From: Clostridiaceae bacterium
GTDB taxonomy: Bacteria; Bacillota; Clostridia; Saccharofermentanales; UBA5734
Length of the DNA: 9,496 nucleotides
Assembly (NCBI GenBank): GCA_012729935.1
Contig: JAAYBY010000173.1
Coordinates: forward strand, 1 to 9,496
Direction of reading: 5' to 3'
The position numbers and the translations under genes are program-made. This document shows, in pieces, positions 1-6,500 of the stretch (the stretch's first letter is position 1; each line of letters begins with the position of its first letter). The notes below the pieces were generated by a model. The model saw only the letters and a list, made by a program, of their open reading frames with translations, was not told the origin of the DNA and made no database searches.

Positions 1-411
1 CTTCAGTGCCCGTTCGAGTGCGTCAAGCGACACGATGCCTTCTTTTGTCAGCGGCAGCCGTTCAACCTGACTGCCTTGCCGTTCCATCCAGGCAGCAGCT
101 TCCCATGTCGCGTCGTGTTCGCCTTCACTGATGATGATTCGTCTGCGTGATGGAGATCGATGCCACAAGACGCCTTTAACAGCCATATTGATGGATTCAC
201 TGCCACACGATGTCAAAATCAGTTCATCAGTCCGGCAGCCAAGGCTGACGGCTATCTGCTTGCGTGCTTGCGTCAGGGTGCGTTCAGCGATTCGTCCTGC
301 CTCGTGCTGGGAAGCCGGATTGCCATATACATCTTTCAGACAGTCTGTAAGCACTTGAACGGACTCCGGATTAGGCGGAGTCGTTGCTGTATGATCAAGA
401 TAAATAGACAA
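1..411 (-). CDS. Cysteine desulfurase, NifS/IscS family (N-terminal 137 residues; 3' end beyond window)
   Basis: This PLP enzyme would take sulfur from L-cysteine as a persulfide, releasing alanine, for Fe-S clusters or tRNA thiolation. The visible part is the N-terminal segment of the aminotransferase-V fold. It opens with the family hallmark YLDHTATTPP (residues 4-13), has GNPASQH (30-36), the cofactor-contacting TSCGSES stretch (67-73; usually GGTE-N/D-N), and the EH pair (98-99) whose His stacks on PLP. The PLP lysine and catalytic cysteine loop lie past the window edge, so the IscS/NifS/SufS-like subtype cannot be fixed. The start is read as TTG at 411: it aligns with the normal family start, no ATG fits nearby, and AAGGAG lies 11 nt upstream inside the regulator's last codons. 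The gene follows the regulator by 7 nt, suggesting co-translation. In many Bacillota such a gene precedes thiI, which is only a guess here. Confidence 0.93.
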   Translation of the reverse strand, partial: MSIYLDHTATTPPNPESVQVLTDCLKDVYGNPASQHEAGRIAERTLTQARKQIAVSLGCRTDELILTSCGSESINMAVKGVLWHRSPSRRRIIISEGEHDATWEAAAWMERQGSQVERLPLTKEGIVSLDALERALK

Positions 412-418
412 AAACGGG

Positions 419-1159
419 TCAGCTCCTTCCGCTGCCGATGTTGAGTGAAACCAGATCAGCCCGCATAACAGTCGTGTTGATTTCGCAAACATGGCCGCTT
501 CTGGCTGTCATTATACCGGTCAGCACAAGAACAGGAGCATTACGGGATATATCAAGCGCCTTTGATTCATCGATGCGCGCTTGCCTGACAAGGATCCTGC
601 CAGTTGTTTTCTGTGGCAGATACGCATATTTATTGGCCAGAATATCAATCAGGCGTTTGCCCTGACGCAAGTCCGGCCCCAGATCCGGAAACATTGTAAC
701 AGGTATCAAAGACTGGCAGGTTGCGTAACAGGCTCCTGATTCTTCCTGCTGCCACGTGATGCCCCAGTATCCAGGATGGTGTCCTGTCTCAGTTAAAGCA
801 AACAAACGGTCTATCGTCTGTTCTGACGGGATCGTCTCAACGGTCGGATTTGAGAACTCAGCCAGTGACTTTGCAGACAACAGAGAAAACCGCTGAGCCG
901 TTACATTGTCGATTTCGATTCGTTCCGGATCATCTGCCACATAGGTTCCTTTGCCTTTGACAATGACCAGAATGCCTTCGCTGACCAGCTCTGCCACCGC
1001 CTGTCGAACCGTCGGACGGCTCAAACTAAGCTCCTGGCACAGCTCCATTTCCGAAGGTATCCGTTGACCGGGCTCATAGTCTTGCTGGCTGATTCGATCA
1101 ATAATCAACTCTTTCAGCTGTGCATACAATGGCTGTGTGCTATGTCTGTCAATCTTCAT
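419..1159 (-). CDS. GntR-family transcriptional regulator, HutC/UTRA type, ligand unknown
   Basis: This is a DNA-binding repressor or activator of 246 residues. The N-terminal winged helix-turn-helix spans about residues 10-75: LYAQLKELI, then GQRIPSEMELCQEL (31-44), the recognition helix SRPTVRQAVAEL (47-58) and the wing KGKGTYVA (68-75). The rest (about 90-240) fits a divergent UTRA effector domain with a chorismate-lyase-like fold, as in HutC, NagR/YvoA and TreR. UTRA proteins bind small metabolites such as sugar phosphates or urocanate; the ligand cannot be read from this sequence. I chose ATG 1159 because GGAAGGTGG lies 8 nt upstream. An in-frame ATG at 1192 would add 11 residues but has no Shine-Dalgarno site. 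It sits between purB and a cysteine desulfurase, behind its own candidate promoter and a repeat it may bind. Autoregulation is common in this family, but here it is inference. Confidence 0.9.
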   Translation of the reverse strand: MKIDRHSTQPLYAQLKELIIDRISQQDYEPGQRIPSEMELCQELSLSRPTVRQAVAELVSEGILVIVKGKGTYVADDPERIEIDNVTAQRFSLLSAKSLAEFSNPTVETIPSEQTIDRLFALTETGHHPGYWGITWQQEESGACYATCQSLIPVTMFPDLGPDLRQGKRLIDILANKYAYLPQKTTGRILVRQARIDESKALDISRNAPVLVLTGIMTARSGHVCEINTTVMRADLVSLNIGSGRS

Positions 1160-1217
1160 TTTCTGGACCACCTTCCCTGATTTTATCCACATAAATGCGT
1201 GGCATTGCCGTCATTAC

Positions 1218-1246
1218 ATCATATCATGAAGGATCCTCTGTGATAA
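1218..1246 (-). promoter_or_regulatory. Candidate sigma-A promoter of the GntR regulator
   Basis: Reading the minus strand, TTATCA (1246-1241, 4/6 match to -35) is 17 bp from TATGAT (1223-1218, 5/6 match to -10). It lies in the only sizeable gap between purB and the regulator and would start transcripts near 1211, leaving a leader of about 50 nt. It would allow the regulator and desulfurase to be expressed apart from purB. The call rests on sequence match alone. Confidence 0.5.
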
Positions 1247-1259
1247 GAGCAGATAAGAG
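1242..1259. repeat. Tandem GATAAGAG direct repeat, candidate operator
   Basis: Two exact copies of GATAAGAG (1242-1249 and 1252-1259) start 10 bp apart, about one helical turn, so both face the same side of the DNA. The first copy overlaps the candidate -35 box of the regulator promoter. This placement suits a repressor site. Known operators of UTRA-type regulators are usually inverted rather than direct repeats, so the link to the adjacent regulator is uncertain. Confidence 0.35.
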
Positions 1260-1286
1260 ATTCAGGTGACAGATGTGTGTTCCACA

Positions 1287-2714
1287 TCAAACCCGTAAAT
1301 CTTCATCAGGGACAACAGATTCAGGATTTCCGGCCAACAGCGGATGCACGTGCTGGTTGAGGAATGACCGAACCTGCTCAGCGGACCGGCCGACGAAAAG
1401 ACCCGGTTTTAGTAAATGACTCAAATCCTGCCTGTTCAAGGCAAATGCAGGATCTGCCGCGATACGGTCAAGCAAATCGTTCGCTCTTCCCTCTTCTTTG
1501 ATAACCCGGGCAGCATCCATACTGTGCAAACGGATTCTTTCATGAAGGACTTGACGGTCTCCGCCTTTTTTCACCGCAGCCATCAGGATATTTTCAGTCG
1601 CCATAAACGGCAGTTCGCGAGCCAGATTCTGTTCAATCACCTTAGGATAGACGACCAGTCCATCTGTGATGTTGCGATAAAGTATTAAAAGTGCATCCGC
1701 TGCCAGAAACGCCTCGGGAATGGAGAGCCGCTTGTTGGCAGAGTCATCCAATGTTCGTTCAAACCACTGTTCTGAGGCCGTTAAAGCCGGATTAAGGCTG
1801 TTGACGATAAGGTGGCGGGATAGAGCCGCGATTCGTTCGCTGCGCATGGGATTCCGCTTGTAGGCCATCGCCGATGAACCAATCTGATCCTTTTCAAAAG
1901 GTTCTTCAATTTCCTTCATGTGCTGCAGCAGACGAATATCGTTGCTGAATTTGTGCGCACTTTGCGCGATGCCGGACAGGACCGAAAGAACTCTGCTGTC
2001 TGTCTTGCGCGGATAGGTTTGTCCGGATACGGGAAATACACTGGCAAAGCCCATACGTGCAGCCACACGACGGTCAAGTTCCTGAACCTTCTTGTCGTCC
2101 TGCAGCAACTCCATAAAACTGGCTTGTGTGCCGGTTGTGCCTTTACTGCCCAGCAGGTGGATGCTGCTGAGAACGTGGTCAAGGTCGTCGAGGTCGATCA
2201 TCAGGTCCTGCAGCCAGAGTGAAGCCCGCTTGCCGACCGTAACCGGTTGCGCCGGTTGAAAATGGGTCAATCCCAGCGTCGGCAGATCGCATGTTTTCTC
2301 CGCAAACGATGCGAGGCTTCGGATGACGGATAAGAGTCTGGAGCGTATGAGCTTGAGACCATCCACCATCAGGATCAGATCTGTGTTGTCACCGACATAA
2401 CAGGATGTTGCGCCCAAATGAATGATACCCCGGGCGGTCGGACACTGTTCGCCATAGGCATGTACATGTGCCATGACATCGTGGCGCACCTGTGCTTCAT
2501 ATCTGGCAGCTGTCTCATAATTAATTTCATCAGCATGCGCAATCATTTCGTCAATCTGTCCTTGGGTAATCGGCAGCCCCAGTTCTTTTTCCGTTTCAGC
2601 CAGCGCAATCCATAATTGACGCCAGGTTCGAAATTTCCGATCTGGTGAAAACAGCTGCTGCATATCCCGGCTGGCATATCGGCTGCACAGAGGATTTACG
2701 TAAGTATCAGTCAT
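1287..2714 (-). CDS. purB: Adenylosuccinate lyase, eukaryote/clostridial-type (475 aa)
   Basis: PurB performs two cytosolic steps of purine synthesis: SAICAR to AICAR plus fumarate, and adenylosuccinate to AMP plus fumarate. The protein is complete and belongs to the fumarase/aspartase superfamily. Key segments are HDVMAHVHAYG (78-88), GIIHLGATSCYVGDN (96-110), LTHFQPAQP (149-157) holding the general acid His151, KGTTGTQASF (191-200), and the signature loop GSSAMAYKRNPMRSE (279-293) with the catalytic serine. From memory it resembles human ADSL throughout, including FERTLDDSAN and VVYPKVIE, more than the shorter Bacillus PurB. Residue 284 is Ala (codon GCC) where the classic SSxMPxKxN signature has Pro. 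AAGGGGG lies 8 nt before ATG 2714. It follows the aminotransferase by 22 nt, so the two are very likely co-transcribed. No other pur gene is in the window. Confidence 0.97.
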   Translation of the reverse strand: MTDTYVNPLCSRYASRDMQQLFSPDRKFRTWRQLWIALAETEKELGLPITQGQIDEMIAHADEINYETAARYEAQVRHDVMAHVHAYGEQCPTARGIIHLGATSCYVGDNTDLILMVDGLKLIRSRLLSVIRSLASFAEKTCDLPTLGLTHFQPAQPVTVGKRASLWLQDLMIDLDDLDHVLSSIHLLGSKGTTGTQASFMELLQDDKKVQELDRRVAARMGFASVFPVSGQTYPRKTDSRVLSVLSGIAQSAHKFSNDIRLLQHMKEIEEPFEKDQIGSSAMAYKRNPMRSERIAALSRHLIVNSLNPALTASEQWFERTLDDSANKRLSIPEAFLAADALLILYRNITDGLVVYPKVIEQNLARELPFMATENILMAAVKKGGDRQVLHERIRLHSMDAARVIKEEGRANDLLDRIAADPAFALNRQDLSHLLKPGLFVGRSAEQVRSFLNQHVHPLLAGNPESVVPDEDLRV

Positions 2715-2736
2715 GAAGGAAGCCCCCTTAATCGAT

Positions 2737-4035
2737 TTACAGATTGTTTTGACGATCAGCCATGATTTTTCTGGCTGCTGCCAGGCGAATGCACACAGTC
2801 AGCACCTCAGTAGCGGCCGTAATTTCCGGCAGTGTTGGAAAAGATGGTGCGAGACGCAGATTGCTGTCATCCGGATCCTTCCGATACGGCCAGGTACTTC
2901 CGGCAGGCGTCAGTTCAATACCGCACGATTTGGCAAGCGACACAGTTTCGCTGGCTGTCCCCGGCAAAAGATCAAGGCTGAAAAAATAGCCGCCCTTTGG
3001 CTTTTGCCATGAACAAATCGCCAAATCTGACAACTCCCGGGATAAAATTTCGTCAACTTTCTCAAATTTCGGACGAAGAATATCTGCATGCTGGCGCATC
3101 AACGCTTCAACGGTCTCTTTGCTTTTTAGAAAACGAGCATGTCTGAGCTGATTCATCTTGTCTGGACCAATCATCTGAGCCGCCAGCACATGCCGGATAA
3201 ATACCAGGTTTTCATCGCTGGATACCAGGCAGGCAACACCAGAGCCGGCCCAGGTTATTTTAGACGTGGAAGCAAATTCAAAAACCCGGTTTGGATGACC
3301 GTTTAGTTCGCAGAGTGACACAATGTCCGGAATATCGGACGGATCATCCGGATACAGATGGTGGACAACATAGGCATGATCCCAGAACAGCCTAAAATCA
3401 GGAGCTGCCGTTTTCATCGCACTGAGACGATGGCATGTCTCATCTGAGTAAGTGATACCCTGTGGGTTGCTGTATTGTGGCACAGCCCAAAGACCTTTGA
3501 TCTGAGGATCAGATGACACCAGCGCTTCAACCCGATCCATATCAGGGCCATGTTCTGTCATCATCACCGGAATCATTTCAATACCAAGCGACTCCGTCGC
3601 ATAAAAATGACGGTCATATCCCGGAACCGGACATAGGAACTTGATTTTTTTCTCGTGAATCCATGGCCTTTCACCATCCGGCAGTGTATTGAGCAGGCAG
3701 CGCACCAGCATATCGTACATGATCGTCAGACTTGACGGGCCGAGCACAAGAACCTTGTCAGGTTTTGTTTTCAACAGATCAGCAAACAGCCGACGGATCT
3801 CCATCAAACCTTCCAGACCGCCGTAGTTCCGGCAGTCTGTACCATCTTCCGAACGAAAATCATCTGAATCCAGACAATTGGCCAGCTTCGATGATAACGA
3901 CAGCTGATCTGGATTTGGTTTTCCTCGTGTCATATTCAGTTTCAGATGCTGTCCCTGAATGTCCTTAACTCGCTTTTCAAGCAGTCGAACCTCATTTTGC
4001 AGATCATGATCTGATTGTGATTTATAGGCTGTCAT
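2737..4035 (-). CDS. Aspartate aminotransferase, subgroup Ic (class I fold, PF12897-like)
   Basis: This PLP enzyme probably interconverts aspartate and 2-oxoglutarate with oxaloacetate and glutamate in the cytosol. The 432-residue length and the motifs PVPGYDRHF (136-144), NPQG (190-193) and FEFASTSKITWAGSG (252-266) match the Ic aspartate aminotransferase family, of which a Corynebacterium enzyme is the studied member. Expected catalytic residues are visible: Lys259 (Schiff base), Asp219 in FWDHAY (pyridine nitrogen), Asn190, and Arg394 in NLRLAPSFP (substrate carboxylate). MTRGKP (35-40) near the N terminus is also typical. The start is firm: AAGGAGG sits 7 nt before ATG 4035. It is the first gene after a strong promoter and precedes purB by 22 nt. 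Aspartate is the nitrogen donor for both lyase substrates of PurB, which gives the pairing metabolic sense. Annotation pipelines may call it a generic or MocR-like aminotransferase, but no helix-turn-helix is present. Confidence 0.9.
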   Translation of the reverse strand: MTAYKSQSDHDLQNEVRLLEKRVKDIQGQHLKLNMTRGKPNPDQLSLSSKLANCLDSDDFRSEDGTDCRNYGGLEGLMEIRRLFADLLKTKPDKVLVLGPSSLTIMYDMLVRCLLNTLPDGERPWIHEKKIKFLCPVPGYDRHFYATESLGIEMIPVMMTEHGPDMDRVEALVSSDPQIKGLWAVPQYSNPQGITYSDETCHRLSAMKTAAPDFRLFWDHAYVVHHLYPDDPSDIPDIVSLCELNGHPNRVFEFASTSKITWAGSGVACLVSSDENLVFIRHVLAAQMIGPDKMNQLRHARFLKSKETVEALMRQHADILRPKFEKVDEILSRELSDLAICSWQKPKGGYFFSLDLLPGTASETVSLAKSCGIELTPAGSTWPYRKDPDDSNLRLAPSFPTLPEITAATEVLTVCIRLAAARKIMADRQNNL

Positions 4036-4085
4036 AGGATTGCCTCCTTACCCGTCAAGGGGTGTTGGTGTATACAGACGATGCT

Positions 4086-4114
4086 ATTATAAAAGTTTAT
4101 CAGCTTCGAGACAA
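4086..4114 (-). promoter_or_regulatory. Sigma-A-type promoter of the aminotransferase-purB unit
   Basis: On the minus strand TTGTCT (4114-4109, 4/6) is 17 bp from a perfect TATAAT (4091-4086). The expected start near 4079 gives a leader of about 44 nt before ATG 4035. It lies in the 90-base gap after yraN and divides the translation operon from the aminotransferase-purB-regulator-desulfurase unit. It overlaps the hairpin at 4097-4121. Confidence 0.72.
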
Positions 4115-4121
4115 CTGATAA
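4097..4121 (-). terminator. Terminator-like hairpin after yraN
   Basis: Exact 7-bp arms TTATCAG and CTGATAA flank 11 bases. In minus-strand RNA two further pairs (U-G, U-A) can extend the stem to 9 bp with loop GUCUCGA. The stem is followed by ACUUUUAUAAU, a short U-rich run, five bases past the yraN stop codon. The stem is AT-rich, so termination may be partial. The same DNA carries the next promoter, so the inverted repeat could instead be an operator. Confidence 0.5.
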
Positions 4122-4125
4122 CCAG

Positions 4126-4494
4126 TCAGAATGGTACCCACTCAAGTCCTGTCATCTTCCCTGCCTGATTGATTGAAACAAGCGAGGCAGCAAAACAGAC
4201 CGGATCGTTTATGAATCCATACCGACGGCAGAAAACGGCGGCCGTGCGCCGGATCCGCATGATTTTTCTCTGCGTGATTGCCTGTTCAGCCCCTCCGTAG
4301 TTGCTGTTCTTCCGTCTTGCTTTCACTTCGATGATCAGCAATGTCTGATCGCGGATCATAACAAGGTCTATTTCACCGATATCAGGAACGGAAAAATTGC
4401 TTGTAACAAGTGAGAATCCTTTACTTTGCAGGATCCGGGCAGTCATCTGTTCTGCCAGTCGACCTGTTTCCTGTGGCCGTACGGAATTCGACAT
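4126..4494 (-). CDS. yraN: YraN/UPF0102 family protein, endonuclease-like fold
   Basis: The cellular role of this family (PF02021) is not established. The 122-residue product is of usual length and has the PD-(D/E)xK nuclease-like core: Glu15 in GRLAEQ, GEID (40-43), and IIEVKAR (54-60), giving Asp43, Glu56 and Lys58 as candidate metal-site residues. The C-terminal part is divergent: the usual RFDV stretch reads CFAA here, although the final EWVPF resembles the normal ending. ATG 4494 is chosen because GGAGG lies 4 nt upstream. A TTG directly before it (4497) would be only 1 nt from that site. The ATG overlaps the rnhB stop as TGATG, so translation is coupled. Following rnhB is a common place for this gene in bacteria. 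A hairpin just after its stop suggests it ends the operon. Confidence 0.9.
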   Translation of the reverse strand: MSNSVRPQETGRLAEQMTARILQSKGFSLVTSNFSVPDIGEIDLVMIRDQTLLIIEVKARRKNSNYGGAEQAITQRKIMRIRRTAAVFCRRYGFINDPVCFAASLVSINQAGKMTGLEWVPF

Positions 4495-5150
4495 CAATCC
4501 TCCGATAAAGAGCGGGCATGATCTTCAAGTGTCCTGAGAAAAGACAAGCGGTGAATGGGACAGGGTCCTTCACGCAGCAGCTGCTGGTAATGAAAACGCG
4601 TACCATACCCCTTGTGTCTGGCAAATCCATAAGCTGGATAGAGAGAATCATACGCTTCCATCAGTGTGTCCCGTGTTACTTTTGCCAGAATAGATGCAGC
4701 GGCAATCGATGCAGAACGCGCATCACCATGAACAATTGACTGGGATGGAACCGGAAGATTTTCTAAACTGACAGCGTCAATCAAAACAAAATCCGGTTTA
4801 ACAGACAAACCATTTATTGCCTGCCTCATCGCGGTTTTTGTAGCCTGAAGAATATTGATCTGGTCGATGATATCAGGTTCAATCAATGACACATAAAAAC
4901 TGACAGCCCGGCGGGTTATTTGTTCATAAAGCGCTTTTCGTTTGGCGGGCGTCAGTTTTTTTGAGTCGTCGAGGCCTTTGATCGGATTGTCAGGGTCGAG
5001 TATGCAGGCTGCAGCGGCAACCGGTCCGGCGAGAGGGCCGCGTCCTGCTTCATCAACACCGGCGATCAGACGGTACCCTGCCTGACCGGCTGACTGCTCA
5101 AACAATAGCATTGACGCATCATGATCCTGTACGGGTCTTTTTTCTTTCAT
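4494..5150 (-). CDS. rnhB: Ribonuclease HII
   Basis: RNase HII cuts 5' of ribonucleotides embedded in DNA and starts ribonucleotide excision repair; it also acts on RNA-DNA hybrids. The 218-residue protein is complete. GVDEAGRGPLAGPV (31-44) supplies Asp33, Glu34 and the GRG motif that reads the RNA-DNA junction. LDDSKKL (60-66) follows, then Asp125 in LIDA and Asp143 in HGD complete the DEDD metal site. ASILAKVTRD (152-161) and YGFARHKGYGT (174-184), with the junction-sensing tyrosine, are typical. The usual LIDG and KGD motifs are slightly altered (LIDA, HGD) but keep the acidic residues. The start overlaps the rbgA stop as ATGA and has no good Shine-Dalgarno site, so translation probably depends on coupling to rbgA. 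Confidence 0.97.
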   Translation of the reverse strand: MKEKRPVQDHDASMLLFEQSAGQAGYRLIAGVDEAGRGPLAGPVAAAACILDPDNPIKGLDDSKKLTPAKRKALYEQITRRAVSFYVSLIEPDIIDQINILQATKTAMRQAINGLSVKPDFVLIDAVSLENLPVPSQSIVHGDARSASIAAASILAKVTRDTLMEAYDSLYPAYGFARHKGYGTRFHYQQLLREGPCPIHRLSFLRTLEDHARSLSED

Positions 5151-6019
5151 CGGTTTTTCTCAGATTTTATTTGGAGGACCGGCGATTCGAGACTGATCCG
5201 CCCGATCTGGCCGCCTCTGAATTCGTCGATCAGAACGGATGAAAAGCGGTTCAAATCAACTGTTCCGCCTGCTTTCAAGCAACCTCTGTTCCTGGCCGCC
5301 TGTTCAAAAGAAATGATCGGGTCTTCATCGATGGTATCTATCTGATATCTGGCCAGCGTCGCATCCGGATACTGTTCCAGCAGTTGTTTCCAGAGTGAAA
5401 AAGCAATTTCTTCTGTCGCAAGTAAATCATCGCGGATTGCACCTGTAGTCGCCAGATGCCACTGATCAACATCCGATTCGATTTTTGGCCATAACACACC
5501 GGGTGAATCAAGCAGTTCAAACTGCCCCCCCGTACGAGTCCAGCTTAGCTGGCGGGTCAATCCTGGCTTATCTGCCGTCTTGGCCGCTTTCCGTTTGCTG
5601 AATGCATTAATCAGCGTTGATTTGCCCGTGTTCGGAATACCTGCCACCAGTAGTCGTATCGGTCTGAAACGTCTGCCGCGCGCAGCAGCCTGATCAATCT
5701 TTTCTCTGGTTAGTGAAAGAGCCAATTGATTGAGCTGGTTAAGACCCGTACGGCGGATGCTGTCACAGGCGATCGCATGCACGTGCTTTTCTTTGTAATA
5801 TTCAAGCCACGCCTTTGTAACAGCCGGATCTGACAGATCTGCTTTGTTGAGGACTAAGATAAGCGGTTTTTGAGGGGCAAGACGTTTGAGTTCAGGATTT
5901 CGACTGGATCTGGGAATTCGGGCATCACATGTTTCGATGATCAAGTCGACCTGACCCAGAATCGTTTTCATCTCGCGCAGTGCTTTGGCCATGTGTCCGG
6001 GAAACCAGTTGACAGACAT
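5147..6019 (-). CDS. rbgA: Ribosome biogenesis GTPase RbgA (YlqF)
   Basis: RbgA is a circularly permuted GTPase needed for late 50S assembly, helping L16 and its neighbours join the pre-50S particle. The permuted motif order is visible: G4 NKAD (58-61) comes first, then G1 GIPNTGKS (127-134), G2 Thr155 in PGLT and G3 DSPG (171-174). N-terminal WFPGHMAKA (5-13) carries His9, the residue reported as catalytic in the Bacillus protein in place of the usual G3 glutamine. The C-terminal part (about 185-290) fits the RNA-binding ANTAR-like helical domain. At 290 residues it has normal length. AGGAG lies 6 nt before ATG 6019. It follows rplS after 52 bases that contain a hairpin, and it overlaps rnhB by 4 bases. 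Confidence 0.97.
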   Translation of the reverse strand: MSVNWFPGHMAKALREMKTILGQVDLIIETCDARIPRSSRNPELKRLAPQKPLILVLNKADLSDPAVTKAWLEYYKEKHVHAIACDSIRRTGLNQLNQLALSLTREKIDQAAARGRRFRPIRLLVAGIPNTGKSTLINAFSKRKAAKTADKPGLTRQLSWTRTGGQFELLDSPGVLWPKIESDVDQWHLATTGAIRDDLLATEEIAFSLWKQLLEQYPDATLARYQIDTIDEDPIISFEQAARNRGCLKAGGTVDLNRFSSVLIDEFRGGQIGRISLESPVLQIKSEKNR

Positions 6020-6045
6020 AGAATACTCCTATCGTGCAACCAGAA

Positions 6046-6066
6046 AAGGGACCTTGCGGGTCCCTT
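6046..6066 (-). terminator. Intercistronic hairpin between rplS and rbgA (weak terminator or attenuator)
   Basis: Minus-strand RNA forms an exact 8-bp stem, AAGGGACC with GGUCCCUU, around loop CGCAA. It is followed by UUCUGG, so the U-run is short. It begins 5 nt after the rplS stop codon, and the rbgA ribosome site lies about 13 nt beyond it. Partial termination or an mRNA-stabilising role would let abundant L19 be made in excess of RbgA. The hairpin is certain as sequence; the function is inference. Confidence 0.6.
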
Positions 6067-6071
6067 GGTGT

Positions 6072-6428
6072 TTATCTGGATTTATTGACAAGTTTCTCCC
6101 GCACTTTTGCGGCTTTACCGACCCGTTTGCGCAGATAATAAAGTTTAGCTCTGCGGACGCGTCCTTTTCGGACAATTTCGATTGCATTGATCTTGGGTGA
6201 ATGAATCGGCAGAATACGTTCGACACCGACACCGTATGACAGTCTTCTGACCGTCAGGGTCTCGGATAAGCCTCCGCCTTTTCTCGCGATGACCGTTCCT
6301 TCAAATATCTGGATTCGCTCGCGATTACCCTCCTTGATTTTGAGATGGACTTTGACATAATCGCCAATATCCACTTCAGGATAGGCATTCTTCAGTTGTT
6401 CTTGTTCTACAGCCTCAATCAAGTTCAT
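6072..6428 (-). CDS. rplS: 50S ribosomal protein L19
   Basis: L19 sits at the 30S-50S interface and helps form an inter-subunit bridge. The 118-residue protein is full length. It has the family pattern FEGTVIARKGGGLSETLTVR (43-62) followed by GVGVERILPIHSPKI, and a basic end RVRRAKLYYLRKRVGKAAK that contacts rRNA. GGAGG lies 8 nt before ATG 6428. It follows trmD, as in most bacteria, but with a 106-base gap holding a promoter and a leader. L19 can therefore be made independently of the upstream maturation genes. Confidence 0.99.
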   Translation of the reverse strand: MNLIEAVEQEQLKNAYPEVDIGDYVKVHLKIKEGNRERIQIFEGTVIARKGGGLSETLTVRRLSYGVGVERILPIHSPKINAIEIVRKGRVRRAKLYYLRKRVGKAAKVREKLVNKSR

Positions 6429-6494
6429 ATTGCGTTCCTCCCTTCATCCTGGACGTTCATGCACGCAACGGGCAGCGGACCATCCGTAATCAGC
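6429..6494 (-). promoter_or_regulatory. 5' leader of rplS (possible L19 leader element)
   Basis: This is the untranslated leader expected from the promoter at 6501-6529. It can form a 5-bp stem, AGCGG with CCGCU (6498-6494 with 6478-6474; the first bases may precede the start point), around a 15-base loop. It ends in the strong GGGAGG ribosome site. Bacillota often carry a described L19 leader that is thought to give autoregulation by the ribosomal protein. I could not match that consensus by eye, so membership is only suggested by position. Confidence 0.35.
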
Positions 6495-6500
6495 CGCTTG

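Noticed and set aside
131..665. Plus-strand open frames opposite the desulfurase and regulator
   Set aside because: They lie opposite conserved minus-strand genes, have no ribosome sites, and show no recognisable protein motif.
1272..1288. Hairpin GATGTG/CACATC at the purB stop codon as a terminator
   Set aside because: Only 6 bp, overlapping the stop codon, and no U-run follows on the minus strand.
1916..2222. Overlapping open frames on both strands inside purB
   Set aside because: Shadow frames of a fully conserved PurB coding sequence.
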